A stretch of DNA of 15,294 nucleotides from DASXYG01 sp036502625 (GTDB lineage Bacteria; Actinomycetota; Actinomycetes; Streptosporangiales; Streptosporangiaceae), in the NCBI GenBank assembly GCA_036502625.1, contig DASXYG010000139.1:1-15294 (forward strand), given 5' to 3'. Below are positions 1-6,503 of this stretch, in pieces. How positions within the stretch are numbered: the first letter of the stretch is position 1; the number at the start of each line of letters is the position of its first letter. The notes below the pieces were generated by a model. It was given only the letters and a program-made list of their open reading frames with translations. It had not been told where the DNA came from and searched no databases. Position numbers and translations under genes: made by a program.

Positions 1-155
1 CCGCCCGGCAGCACCAGCCCGTCGACCCCGTCCAACTCGGACGGGCGGCGAACGGTCACCGCATTGGCGCCCGCGTCCCGCAGGGCCGCGAGGTGCTCCC
101 GCACATCACCCTGCAGGGCGAGCACACCAACCGTGACGCCAGCCGTCGGGTTCAC
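1..155 (-). CDS. pdxT: PdxT, glutaminase subunit of PLP synthase (5' end only)
   Basis: PdxT hydrolyses glutamine and channels the ammonia to PdxS for pyridoxal 5'-phosphate synthesis in the cytosol. Only the first 51 codons are in the window. The visible residues include VGVLALQGDVREH near the N-terminus and GLVLPGG at the cut edge. These are the two diagnostic PdxT segments, the second forming the oxyanion-hole strand. The catalytic Cys and the His/Glu pair would lie outside the window. The start is a GTG at 153-155 that shares the bases GTGA with the pdxS stop, a 4-base overlap typical of translational coupling and of equimolar subunits. The identification is firm from sequence and from the pdxS neighbour; nothing can be said about the rest of the protein. 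Confidence 0.93.
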   Translation of the reverse strand, partial: MNPTAGVTVGVLALQGDVREHLAALRDAGANAVTVRRPSELDGVDGLVLPG

Positions 156-1063
156 CAGCCGCGTTCGGCCAGCCGGTGCGCGACCGGGAGCTGCTCGACA
201 TTGATGCCGACCATCGCCTCGCCCAGCCCGCGCGAGACCTTGGCCAGCACGTCGGGGTCATCGAAGAAGGTCGTCGCCTTCACGATCGCTTCGGCCCGCT
301 GGGCTGGATTGCCCGACTTGAAGATGCCCGAGCCGACGAACACGCCCTCGGCGCCGAGCTGCATCATCATCGCGGCGTCGGCCGGGGTGGCGATGCCGCC
401 TGCGGTGAACAGCACGACGGGCAGCCGGCCCAGCCGCGCCACCTCGGCGACCAGGTCGTACGGCGCACGCAGGTCCTTCGCGGCCGCGAACAGCTCGTCG
501 GTGGGCAGGCCGGACAGCTTGGCGATCTCGCCGCGGATCTGCCGCATGTGGCGGGTGGCCTCGACGACGTTGCCGGTGCCGGCCTCGCCCTTGGAGCGGA
601 TCATCGCGGCGCCCTCGGAGATGCGGCGCAGGGCCTCGCCGAGGTTGGTGGCGCCGCACACGAACGGGACCGTGAACTCCCACTTGTCGATGTGGTGGGC
701 CTCGTCGGCGGGCGTGAGCACCTCGGACTCGTCCACGTAGTCGACGCCGAGGGCCTGGAGGACCTGCGACTCGACGAAGTGGCCGATGCGGGCCTTGGCC
801 ATCACGGGGATGGAGACGGCCTCGATGATGCCGTCGATCATGTCGGGATCGCTCATCCGCGCGACGCCGCCGTCCTTGCGGATGTCGGCGGGCACGCGCT
901 CGAGCGCCATGACGGCGACCGCGCCCGCGTCCTCGGCGATCTTCGCCTGCTCCGGCGTGACGACGTCCATGATCACGCCGCCCTTGAGCATGTCGGCCAT
1001 GCCCCGCTTGACGCGGGCCGTGCCGACCTCGACCGGCGTGTTATCGGAAACGGGAGTGGACAA
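152..1063 (-). CDS. pdxS: PdxS, pyridoxal 5'-phosphate synthase lyase subunit
   Basis: PdxS condenses ribose 5-phosphate, glyceraldehyde 3-phosphate and ammonia (from PdxT) into pyridoxal 5'-phosphate; the family forms a dodecameric TIM-barrel core. The 303-residue length is normal. Catalytic residues are visible: Asp33 (IMDVV), Lys90 (VMAKARIGH) and Lys158 (RSKGEAGTGN), which align with Asp24, Lys81 and Lys149 of the Bacillus enzyme at a constant offset of 9. The glycine-rich phosphate-binding segments GEAGTGN and FVGSGIFKS are intact. The start is a TTG at 1061-1063, chosen because GAGG lies 5 bases upstream and the N-terminus fits the family. A hairpin at 1120-1147 separates it from the monooxygenase gene upstream, so it probably has its own promoter in 1064-1119. 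No PdxR-type regulator gene is present in the window. Confidence 0.97.
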   Translation of the reverse strand: MSTPVSDNTPVEVGTARVKRGMADMLKGGVIMDVVTPEQAKIAEDAGAVAVMALERVPADIRKDGGVARMSDPDMIDGIIEAVSIPVMAKARIGHFVESQVLQALGVDYVDESEVLTPADEAHHIDKWEFTVPFVCGATNLGEALRRISEGAAMIRSKGEAGTGNVVEATRHMRQIRGEIAKLSGLPTDELFAAAKDLRAPYDLVAEVARLGRLPVVLFTAGGIATPADAAMMMQLGAEGVFVGSGIFKSGNPAQRAEAIVKATTFFDDPDVLAKVSRGLGEAMVGINVEQLPVAHRLAERGW

Positions 1064-1119
1064 CGGAACCTCGCATTACACACGTGAAGACGTTTCTCTC
1101 CATCATGGCAACGCGCATT

Positions 1120-1147
1120 GGCCCGCGAGCAGTCCAATATGCGGGCC
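1120..1147 (-). terminator. Hairpin after the monooxygenase gene
   Basis: A perfect 7-base inverted repeat, GGCCCGC at 1120-1126 and GCGGGCC at 1141-1147, has a 14-base loop. It begins 14 bases after the stop of the monooxygenase gene on the minus strand. There is no T-run after it, which is common for actinobacterial terminators. It would insulate pdxST from transcription arriving from upstream. The role is inferred from position and stem strength. Confidence 0.45.
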
Positions 1148-1161
1148 GATCCGTGTACCAA

Positions 1162-2232
1162 CTACGGTGTACGGGGGCGGGCCAGCCGGCGCATGACCGG
1201 GCCGCCGGACGCCGCCATCTGCTTCGCGGTCACGGAATCCGGGAGGATCCGCGTCACCGGGTTGCGCCGCCTGCCGAGCGCGCCGACGCGCGACAGCGCG
1301 ACGATCCCGCGCGTACGGGGCACGCGGATCTTCGCGTACCGCCGCAGCGCCGCGCCGAGGGTGTCCTCCACGGCGATCGCGCGGGCCAGCACGGCGGCGT
1401 CCTCGATCGCCTGGCACGCGCCCTGGCCGAAGGTCGGCAGCGTGGCGTGCGCGGCGTCGCCGACCAGGACGACGTTGCCGCGGTACGGCGTACCGCTCGG
1501 CCAGACGTCCTGGGTGCGCCACTCGATCCACCGCTCCTCCGCGGTGGCCTCGGCCAGCGCGCGCACGAGCGGGTCCGGGTCGCCGCGCAGCCCGGCGAGC
1601 AGCGCCGCGCCGTCGCCCGCGCGGCGTTCGGGCTGCTCGGCGAACCAGGTCACGCGGTCGCCGGTGGTCCGCCAGATGCCGATGAACATGCCGGGCCGCG
1701 GCACGCTCGACCCGGTGCCCGGCGGCACCTCGGGGAGCTCGATCGGCACGGTCGCCTGCCAGACGTTCCACGACCACCGGCGGCGCGGCGGGCCCGCGAC
1801 GGACGCGCGCAGCGCCGAGGAGGTGCCGTCCGCCACGACCACGAGGTCGTGCTCCTCGGACAGCGTCCGTACGTCGGTGCGCCGGGCGCCGTAGCTGACC
1901 GCGCCGGACGGCAGCACGCCGGCCAGCGCGCCGAGGATGCCGGCGCGGTCGACGTTGACGTGCGGGAGCCCGCGCGGCGGAACGTCGATGGCGGCGACGT
2001 CGCGCCCGCCGGCGCGCACCAGCATGCGGCTGAACGGCTCGCCCGGGATCTTCTCGGCCGGGATGCCGAGCGACGGCAGCAGCGACGTCGCGTTGGACCA
2101 CATGTTGATCGCGAGGCCGCTCGCGCGCAGCTCGTCGGCCTGCTCGTAGACGGCGACCGTGTGCCCCGACCGGTGCAGCGCCGCGGCCGAGGCCAGACCC
2201 GCGAGGCCCGCACCCACAATGGCTATCCGCAT
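1162..2232 (-). CDS. FAD-dependent monooxygenase, group A (PHBH fold), substrate unknown
   Basis: This is a 356-residue single-component flavoprotein of the FAD_binding_3 type, which uses NAD(P)H and oxygen to hydroxylate or epoxidise a small molecule in the cytosol. All three fingerprints are visible: the N-terminal dinucleotide fold MRIAIVGAGLAGL (residues 1-13) followed by the acidic strand end at Glu30, the DG motif VVVADGTSSALR (131-142), and the GD motif NVVLVGDAAHATLPTFGQG (253-271), which binds the FAD ribityl chain. The protein is on the short side, with no C-terminal thioredoxin-like extension. The ATG at 2230-2232 must be the start because the FAD fold begins there, although no good ribosome binding site precedes it. 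It lies between the DUF3048 gene (48 bases upstream) and pdxS. I cannot name a substrate, and no biosynthetic cluster surrounds it. Confidence 0.9.
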   Translation of the reverse strand: MRIAIVGAGLAGLASAAALHRSGHTVAVYEQADELRASGLAINMWSNATSLLPSLGIPAEKIPGEPFSRMLVRAGGRDVAAIDVPPRGLPHVNVDRAGILGALAGVLPSGAVSYGARRTDVRTLSEEHDLVVVADGTSSALRASVAGPPRRRWSWNVWQATVPIELPEVPPGTGSSVPRPGMFIGIWRTTGDRVTWFAEQPERRAGDGAALLAGLRGDPDPLVRALAEATAEERWIEWRTQDVWPSGTPYRGNVVLVGDAAHATLPTFGQGACQAIEDAAVLARAIAVEDTLGAALRRYAKIRVPRTRGIVALSRVGALGRRRNPVTRILPDSVTAKQMAASGGPVMRRLARPRTP

Positions 2233-2252
2233 ACGACGAATCGTGCCAGCCT

Positions 2253-2278
2253 GTCAACGCGGGTTGACGACGACCCGC
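2253..2278 (-). other. Overlapping inverted repeats between DUF3048 and monooxygenase genes
   Basis: Two inverted repeats share bases: GTCAA (2253-2257) with TTGAC (2264-2268), and GCGGG (2259-2263) with CCCGC (2274-2278). They sit directly after the DUF3048 stop and about 20 bases before the monooxygenase start. Either a weak terminator or an operator is possible; arms of only five bases do not decide it. A TTGACA on the minus strand falls in the repeat, but no matching -10 box lies at the usual spacing before the start codon. Confidence 0.3.
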
Positions 2279-2280
2279 TG

Positions 2281-3288
2281 TTACGGCACCCGCGGGTGCT
2301 TGGCGGCCAGCAGCACCCAGACCTGGCCCGGGTGGAAGTCCATCGGCTTGCCGGACGCGGTGGTGAACGTCGTGCCCTTGGTCTCGCCCGGCCGCGACCA
2401 CTTCGCGTTGTACGCCTTGCCGTCGCGCAGGACGACGGCGGTGCCCTTGCCGGTGGAGTGGATCAGCGGGGTGTAGTTGCCGAGGAAGTCGTGGAAGCGC
2501 GACCGGGTGACGTCCACCCACTGGACGACGATCGTCGGGGCGCCGAGCTGCCCGCCCTCGGCGGCGCTGTCGGCCGCGCCGTCCTGGCTGACGAGCCACT
2601 TCCCGGCCTTGCCCGACCAGTGGAAGCCGAACTTCGCGCCCGGGTAGCGCACGGAGTACGACGAGCGCTTCTTGCCGCCGGCCGGCGGCGCGCCGAACGT
2701 GAACCCGATATCGCGCGCCTTGCTGGCCTTGGGCGCCTTCGCGAGCAGTTGCTTCGGCGAGGCGAACAGGTTGTACGGCGCGGGGCGGCCGCCGTCGCGG
2801 GAGTACGCGCCGCCGGCCCGGTCGGGCGAGACGTCGTACAGCGGCGCCTTCGCGATGTCCGGCTTGAGCTTGCCCTGCGCGCCGGAGTAGGCGAACGCGG
2901 GGTGGCCGAACTGCGGAACGATGTGCAGGTCGGAGATGCGCGCGCTGCGTACGGGGCCGATGCGCGACGGGAGCTGCGAGGAGAACACCGCCATGACGCG
3001 GGTGACGCCGCCCTCGACCTGCTCGACGTACACGATGTCGGCCTTCCGCAGGCCGGCCTGCGGGTGCGCCGAGTGGGTGTTGTCGATCTTCGCGATGAGC
3101 ACCGGGTTGTGGACGCCGCGCTTCATTCCCGTGAAGGGGTTGGTCGTGCGCTCCGGCTTCGCCGTCTTGCTGGGCGGTGCCGAGGACGGCGCCGCCGACT
3201 GGGCCTGCTTGCCGCCGGACGAGCACCCGGCCGCGATCACCGCCGAAACGCCTGCCAGGCCGATGGCCGCCACCAACCTGCGGTTCAT
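2281..3288 (-). CDS. DUF3048 (YerB-type) lipoprotein
   Basis: This is a 335-residue secreted lipoprotein. Residues 1-21 form a signal peptide ending in the lipobox AAGC, so Cys22 is the predicted lipidation site. A Ser/Pro/Ala/Lys-rich linker follows to about residue 57. The conserved DUF3048 N-terminal block then runs from NPVLIAKIDN (61-70) through PQAGLRKADIVYVE and EGGVTRVMAVF to IGPVRSARISD (110-120); the EGG-TR and GPVRSAR signatures are clear. The C-terminal part, with GAPTIVVQWVDV and MDFHPGQVWVLL, matches the second DUF3048 domain. The biochemical function of the family is not established; it is a cell-envelope protein. The ATG at 3286-3288 has a G-run about 6 bases upstream. The gene is divergent from the toxin-like gene at 3489, sharing a 200-base intergenic region. 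Confidence 0.9.
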   Translation of the reverse strand: MNRRLVAAIGLAGVSAVIAAGCSSGGKQAQSAAPSSAPPSKTAKPERTTNPFTGMKRGVHNPVLIAKIDNTHSAHPQAGLRKADIVYVEQVEGGVTRVMAVFSSQLPSRIGPVRSARISDLHIVPQFGHPAFAYSGAQGKLKPDIAKAPLYDVSPDRAGGAYSRDGGRPAPYNLFASPKQLLAKAPKASKARDIGFTFGAPPAGGKKRSSYSVRYPGAKFGFHWSGKAGKWLVSQDGAADSAAEGGQLGAPTIVVQWVDVTRSRFHDFLGNYTPLIHSTGKGTAVVLRDGKAYNAKWSRPGETKGTTFTTASGKPMDFHPGQVWVLLAAKHPRVP

Positions 3289-3317
3289 GCATACCCCCGT
3301 CGTCGGGAACTCGGCGC

Positions 3318-3323
3318 ATCATA
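3318..3323 (-). promoter_or_regulatory. Candidate -10 box for the DUF3048 gene
   Basis: On the minus strand these bases read TATGAT, five of six matching the housekeeping -10 consensus. Transcription would start near 3311 and give a leader of about 24 bases before the ATG at 3288. No convincing -35 hexamer is seen at 16-18 bases, so this is a moderate prediction. Confidence 0.4.
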
Positions 3324-3449
3324 CCGAGACCCGCGCTCATCCGTCGTCGCCGTCATGGACCACCCGACGTAATCACGTCCGGCCGCGAACCGCCGCCACT
3401 CCCCCGTACTTCGCGCGTGTCGCCCGCCCGCGATGCCCCGTACGCGACC

Positions 3450-3466
3450 TGTAAGTCCCTTGTAAG
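3450..3466 (+). repeat. 11-base-phased direct repeat upstream of the toxin-like gene
   Basis: TGTAAG occurs at 3450-3455 and again at 3461-3466, exactly one helical turn (11 bases) apart and 22 bases before the start codon of the toxin-like gene. Such phasing is typical of binding sites for response regulators that bind head to tail. No regulator can be assigned; chance occurrence is possible with two copies. Confidence 0.35.
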
Positions 3467-3488
3467 GCCCACATGGTCGATTACCCGG

Positions 3489-4736
3489 ATGGGGAGACGG
3501 CGGGGGGACCGCGAGCACGGCCGGTCGGTCTTCGAGTTCCTGGCGCTCGGCGTGCTGGCCGCGGTCATCCTCGGCTCGCTGGTCGCCACGGGGCTCCAGG
3601 GCACGTTCGGCGGCGGGGCCCGCTCGGTGGCCTGCCGCATCGTCGGCGCCGCCCACTGCGACAAGGCCGCCACCGGGAAGCCCCAGGCGGCCAAGAACGA
3701 CGGCGAAAAGGACGGGAAAAAGCCCGGCAAGAACAACGGCGGCAAGAAGAAGAAGGACGACTGCCACGGCGTCCTCGGCTGCGCGTGGCACTACGCCAAG
3801 GAGTACGCCGGCGGCGTCTACGGCCACGCGAAGGACGACGCCACCGGGATCAAGGACCACGCCGTCAACACGGTCACCCATCCCTGGCGGACCGCGACGT
3901 CCACCTGGGCGGGGCTGGTCGCGCCGTGGAAGAACAACTTCGTCCGCGCGTACCACCGCTGGAAGAAGGGCGACCACGTCAAGGCCGCCGGGCTGCTGTT
4001 CGTGGAGAACTACACCGAGCCGTACGTGATCGTCTACCACACGATCGTCGACGACGGCGTGCGCAAGGACTGGCACGACGGCAACTACGCCGGCGCCGCG
4101 GGCGGCCTCGTCTACAACGTCGTGAGCTGGCTCATCCCCGGCGGCGAGGAGGCCAAGGGCGCCAGCGCCGGCAGCAAGATCGCCCGCGGCGCGGAGAAGG
4201 GCGCGGGGAAAGAGGCCCGCGCCGGCGAGAAGGCCGGAAAGGACGCGGGCAAGGACGCCAAGAAGAAACCCGGCGACGGCAGGGACAAGCGCCGTACATC
4301 CGCGTGCGGTGTGCCGGCCGCGTTCCCGAGGCCGCGCGGCGGCGTCCCGGCCGTCCGCGCGGCGGCGCTCGCGGACGGCGGCACGCTGGTGCGCGCCTCG
4401 CCCGCCGCCTTCGGCAAGGCGAGCCCCTGCGACCGGAAGATCGCCGGCAAGACCCTCTCGAAGAGCCGCCTGAAGCACATCTGGGACCGGCACGTCGCGC
4501 GGAACAAGTTCGGCAACAAGAGCAAGTTCCGTACGACGAACCAGTCGAAGCTGCTCGACCTGATCCAGAAGACGATCGAGCGCGGCAAGCCGACGGTCTC
4601 CGCGGACGGCAGGACCGTGGAGTACGTCTACGACACCGGCCGCACCGTGGGCACGGGCGCGACCGGGAAGGCGACCGGCAAGGTGAAGGTCGTCGTACGG
4701 AACGGGCAGATCATCACGGCGTACCCGGTCGAATGA
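3489..4736 (+). CDS. Secreted toxin-like protein with prepilin-type leader and RNase-like C-terminal domain
   Basis: The protein has 415 residues. The N-terminus is basic, then reads HGRSVFEFLALG: Gly11 followed by Glu16 at +5 and a hydrophobic helix (17-38), the pattern of a type IV/Flp prepilin signal. Two Cys (49, 57) follow, then a Lys/Gly/Asn-rich linker (62-90). The middle (91-245) is aromatic-rich and ends like a pretoxin region (NYAGAAGGLVYNVVSWLIPG, then small Lys/Ala repeats). The last 95 residues form a compact domain: LKHIWDRH (328-335), KFGNKSKF (340-347), a helix DLIQKTIERG, then strands ending VVVRNGQIITAYPVE. Paired His, basic residues and the terminal T-x-Y-P resemble small RNase toxins of the barnase/EndoU/colicin/RelE (BECR) kind; this is motif-level inference. 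The ATG at 3489 is preferred because the upstream frame is not protein-like; its ribosome site is poor. It is divergent from the DUF3048 gene and convergent with the LemA-like gene. No immunity gene is adjacent. Confidence 0.75.
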   Translation: MGRRRGDREHGRSVFEFLALGVLAAVILGSLVATGLQGTFGGGARSVACRIVGAAHCDKAATGKPQAAKNDGEKDGKKPGKNNGGKKKKDDCHGVLGCAWHYAKEYAGGVYGHAKDDATGIKDHAVNTVTHPWRTATSTWAGLVAPWKNNFVRAYHRWKKGDHVKAAGLLFVENYTEPYVIVYHTIVDDGVRKDWHDGNYAGAAGGLVYNVVSWLIPGGEEAKGASAGSKIARGAEKGAGKEARAGEKAGKDAGKDAKKKPGDGRDKRRTSACGVPAAFPRPRGGVPAVRAAALADGGTLVRASPAAFGKASPCDRKIAGKTLSKSRLKHIWDRHVARNKFGNKSKFRTTNQSKLLDLIQKTIERGKPTVSADGRTVEYVYDTGRTVGTGATGKATGKVKVVVRNGQIITAYPVE

Positions 4737-4743
4737 CGGGCCG

Positions 4744-4772
4744 CCGCCGGCTCAGGACAGCCGCTCCGGCGG
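4744..4772. terminator. Possible bidirectional hairpin between convergent genes
   Basis: CCGCCGG at 4744-4750 and CCGGCGG at 4766-4772 form a perfect 7-base stem with a 15-base loop. It lies at the junction of the toxin-like gene (stop at 4736) and the LemA-like gene (stop at 4752), where only 15 bases separate the stops. The long loop makes it a modest candidate, overlapping the end of the LemA-like gene. Confidence 0.35.
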
Positions 4773-5279
4773 GGCGTCGTCGATCTCGAAGAACTCCGGG
4801 ATCGGGGCGCTGCCGGCGAGGTGGGCGGCGCGCGGAAGCCAGCGCCCGCGCTGGACGATGGTCACGCGTACGGCGTCGTTGTAGAAGCTGCGGGCGATCA
4901 GCACACCCCGGGTGGCGGCGCGCACATCGGTGAAGCGGTCCTCGGCCTCCGGGCGCCCGCCGAGGTCGGGCTGGTCGATGGCGGCGCGCAGGGACCGGGA
5001 CAGGTCGCTCTCGGCGAGCTCGCGGCGGTCGGGTCCGGCGATGTTGGCCTCGTGGGCGGCCGTCGCGAGCAGCAGGCTGGACGCCGGGTCGAGGAAGCGC
5101 GAGCCGGCGAGGTCGAGGGCGACGGCGCAGCGGCGCAGCAGCGCGGCGTCGAGCGCGGCCCACGCGGTCTCGACGCGGGTGTGCAGCCGGTCCAGCCGGG
5201 TCGCCCGCCAGGAGACGTAGAAGCCGACGAGCACGACCACCGTGATGGCCAGCGCCACCCAGCCGAACGTGTCACCCAT
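4752..5279 (-). CDS. LemA-like single-pass membrane protein of the PIM cluster
   Basis: The 175-residue protein has one N-terminal membrane helix (about residues 5-23) and then a helical domain. The stretch RLDRLHTRVETAWAALDAAL (28-47) followed by LRRC matches the LemA pattern, in which an amphipathic helix carries A-W-x-x-x-D and an RR pair. ARSFYNDAVR (129-138) and PEFFEIDD (161-168) correspond to the LemA R-x-Y-N-x-x-V and F-E motifs. LemA proteins are membrane-anchored helical bundles of unclear function. Here the gene follows pimA by 60 bases on the same strand, in the slot occupied by Rv2609c in M. tuberculosis (from memory), so it likely belongs to the PIM operon. The ATG at 5277-5279 is preceded closely by GGTGGA. 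Homologues are sometimes labelled NUDIX, but no NUDIX box is visible here. Confidence 0.75.
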   Translation of the reverse strand: MGDTFGWVALAITVVVLVGFYVSWRATRLDRLHTRVETAWAALDAALLRRCAVALDLAGSRFLDPASSLLLATAAHEANIAGPDRRELAESDLSRSLRAAIDQPDLGGRPEAEDRFTDVRAATRGVLIARSFYNDAVRVTIVQRGRWLPRAAHLAGSAPIPEFFEIDDAPPERLS

Positions 5280-5339
5280 GGGTCCACCGGGCCGTACGCG
5301 CCCGAGCGATCGCAGTCAGCACGGCAGCAGAGTCTGTCA

Positions 5340-6503
5340 TCACATCTGCGCGTCGGGGGCCAGCCGTACGGCGCCGCGCTCGGGGATCACCGCTTCGTAC
5401 ACGCGGACGACCTCGCCCGCGACGGTCGTCCAGTCGTACGCGCGCACCGCCTCGCGCGCCGCGCCCGCGAGCGCCGTACGCCGGTCGGCGTCGTCGAGCA
5501 GCTCGCCGGCGACCTTGGCGAGGTGCTCCGGGTCGCCGACGTTGAACAGCGCGCCCGCCGCGCCGCCGTCGAGCACGTGGCGGAACGCCTCGATGTCGCT
5601 GGCCAGGATGGGCGCGCCCGCGGCCATCGCCTCGGCCACCACGATGCCGAAGCTCTCGCCGCCGGTGTTGGGCGCGCAGTAGACGTCCATGGAGTGCAGC
5701 GCGCGGACCTTGTCCTCCTCGCTGACCTGCCCGAGCAGCACCACCCGGTCGCGCAGCACGGGGTCGACGCGGGCCAGCGCCTCCTCGGCGTCGCCGGGCC
5801 CGGCGACCAGCAGCCGCAGCCCCGGCCGCTGGCGCCCGATGACGTCGAACGCGCGCAGCAGGACGTCGAGCCCCTTGCGCGGTTCGTCGATGCGGCCGAG
5901 GAACCCCAGCGACCCGCCCGCGCCCGGCCAGCCCGGCAGCGGCTCGGCGACGCCGTAGCGGCGCACCGCCACGCCGTTGGGGATCAGCACGGCGTCGCCC
6001 CCGAGGTGCTCGACCAGCGTCTTGCGGGCCGCCTCCGAGACCGCGATGGCGCCGCCGATCTTCTCGAACGTGGCCTTGAGGATGCCGTACGCGGCCTGCA
6101 TCGCGCGGGACTTCGGGTTCGCGGTGTGGAACGTGGCGACCATCGGGCCCTGCGCCACCCAGCAGGCCAGCAGCGACAGGCTCGGCGCGGTCGGCTCGTG
6201 GACGTGCAGGACGTCGAAGTCGCCGTCGCGCACCCACCGGCGGACGCGCGCCGCCGTGAGGAACCCGAACGCCAGCCGCGCCACCGACCCGTTGTACGGG
6301 ACGGGCACGGCGCGCCCGGCCGGCACGACGTACGGCTGCACCACCGACGGCCCGGCGTCCGGGTCGTCGCACGGCGTGATGACGGAGACGTGGTGGCCGA
6401 GCTCGATCAGCGCCTCGGCCAGGTCGCGGACGTGCTGCTGCACCCCGCCGGGGACGTCCCAGGTGTACGGGCAGACGATGCCGATCCGCAGCGCGCGGCT
6501 CAC
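5340..6503 (-). CDS. pimA: PimA, phosphatidylinositol alpha-mannosyltransferase
   Basis: PimA transfers mannose from GDP-mannose to the inositol of phosphatidylinositol, the first committed step of PIM synthesis, on the inner face of the membrane. The 387-residue GT4/GT-B enzyme begins LRIGIVCPYTWDVPGGVQQH, the family signature containing the Gly-rich acceptor loop. His126 (TFHTANP), Arg204 and Lys210 (GRIDEPRKG) align with His118, Arg196 and Lys202 of the mycobacterial enzyme at a constant offset of 8. Glu283-x7-Glu291 (GESFGIVVAEAMAAG) is the retaining-transferase EX7E motif that binds the donor. Start: GTG at 6501-6503, overlapping the acyltransferase stop in GTGA, so translation is probably coupled. 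The reading frame extends far upstream, but that part is antisense or out-of-frame to real genes and is not coding. Confidence 0.95.
   Translation of the reverse strand: MSRALRIGIVCPYTWDVPGGVQQHVRDLAEALIELGHHVSVITPCDDPDAGPSVVQPYVVPAGRAVPVPYNGSVARLAFGFLTAARVRRWVRDGDFDVLHVHEPTAPSLSLLACWVAQGPMVATFHTANPKSRAMQAAYGILKATFEKIGGAIAVSEAARKTLVEHLGGDAVLIPNGVAVRRYGVAEPLPGWPGAGGSLGFLGRIDEPRKGLDVLLRAFDVIGRQRPGLRLLVAGPGDAEEALARVDPVLRDRVVLLGQVSEEDKVRALHSMDVYCAPNTGGESFGIVVAEAMAAGAPILASDIEAFRHVLDGGAAGALFNVGDPEHLAKVAGELLDDADRRTALAGAAREAVRAYDWTTVAGEVVRVYEAVIPERGAVRLAPDAQM

Noticed and set aside
2233..2258. A consensus TTGACA on the minus strand as the monooxygenase promoter
   Set aside because: It ends only 19 bases before the ATG and no -10 box fits between, so a start site would fall inside the gene.
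1084..3372. Very long open frames on both strands over the monooxygenase and DUF3048 genes (for example 1084-3372 + and 1103-3340 -)
   Set aside because: They are Arg/Gly/Ala-rich with no domain sense and lie antisense or out of frame to genes with clear motifs. High GC removes stop codons in these frames.
3700..3760. Lys/Gly-rich repeats in the toxin-like gene as a DNA tandem repeat
   Set aside because: The units differ in length and codons; it is low-complexity protein linker, not a DNA repeat array.
4752..5279. LemA-like gene as the immunity gene for the toxin-like protein
   Set aside because: It is convergent, belongs to the conserved PIM operon and has clear LemA-family motifs.
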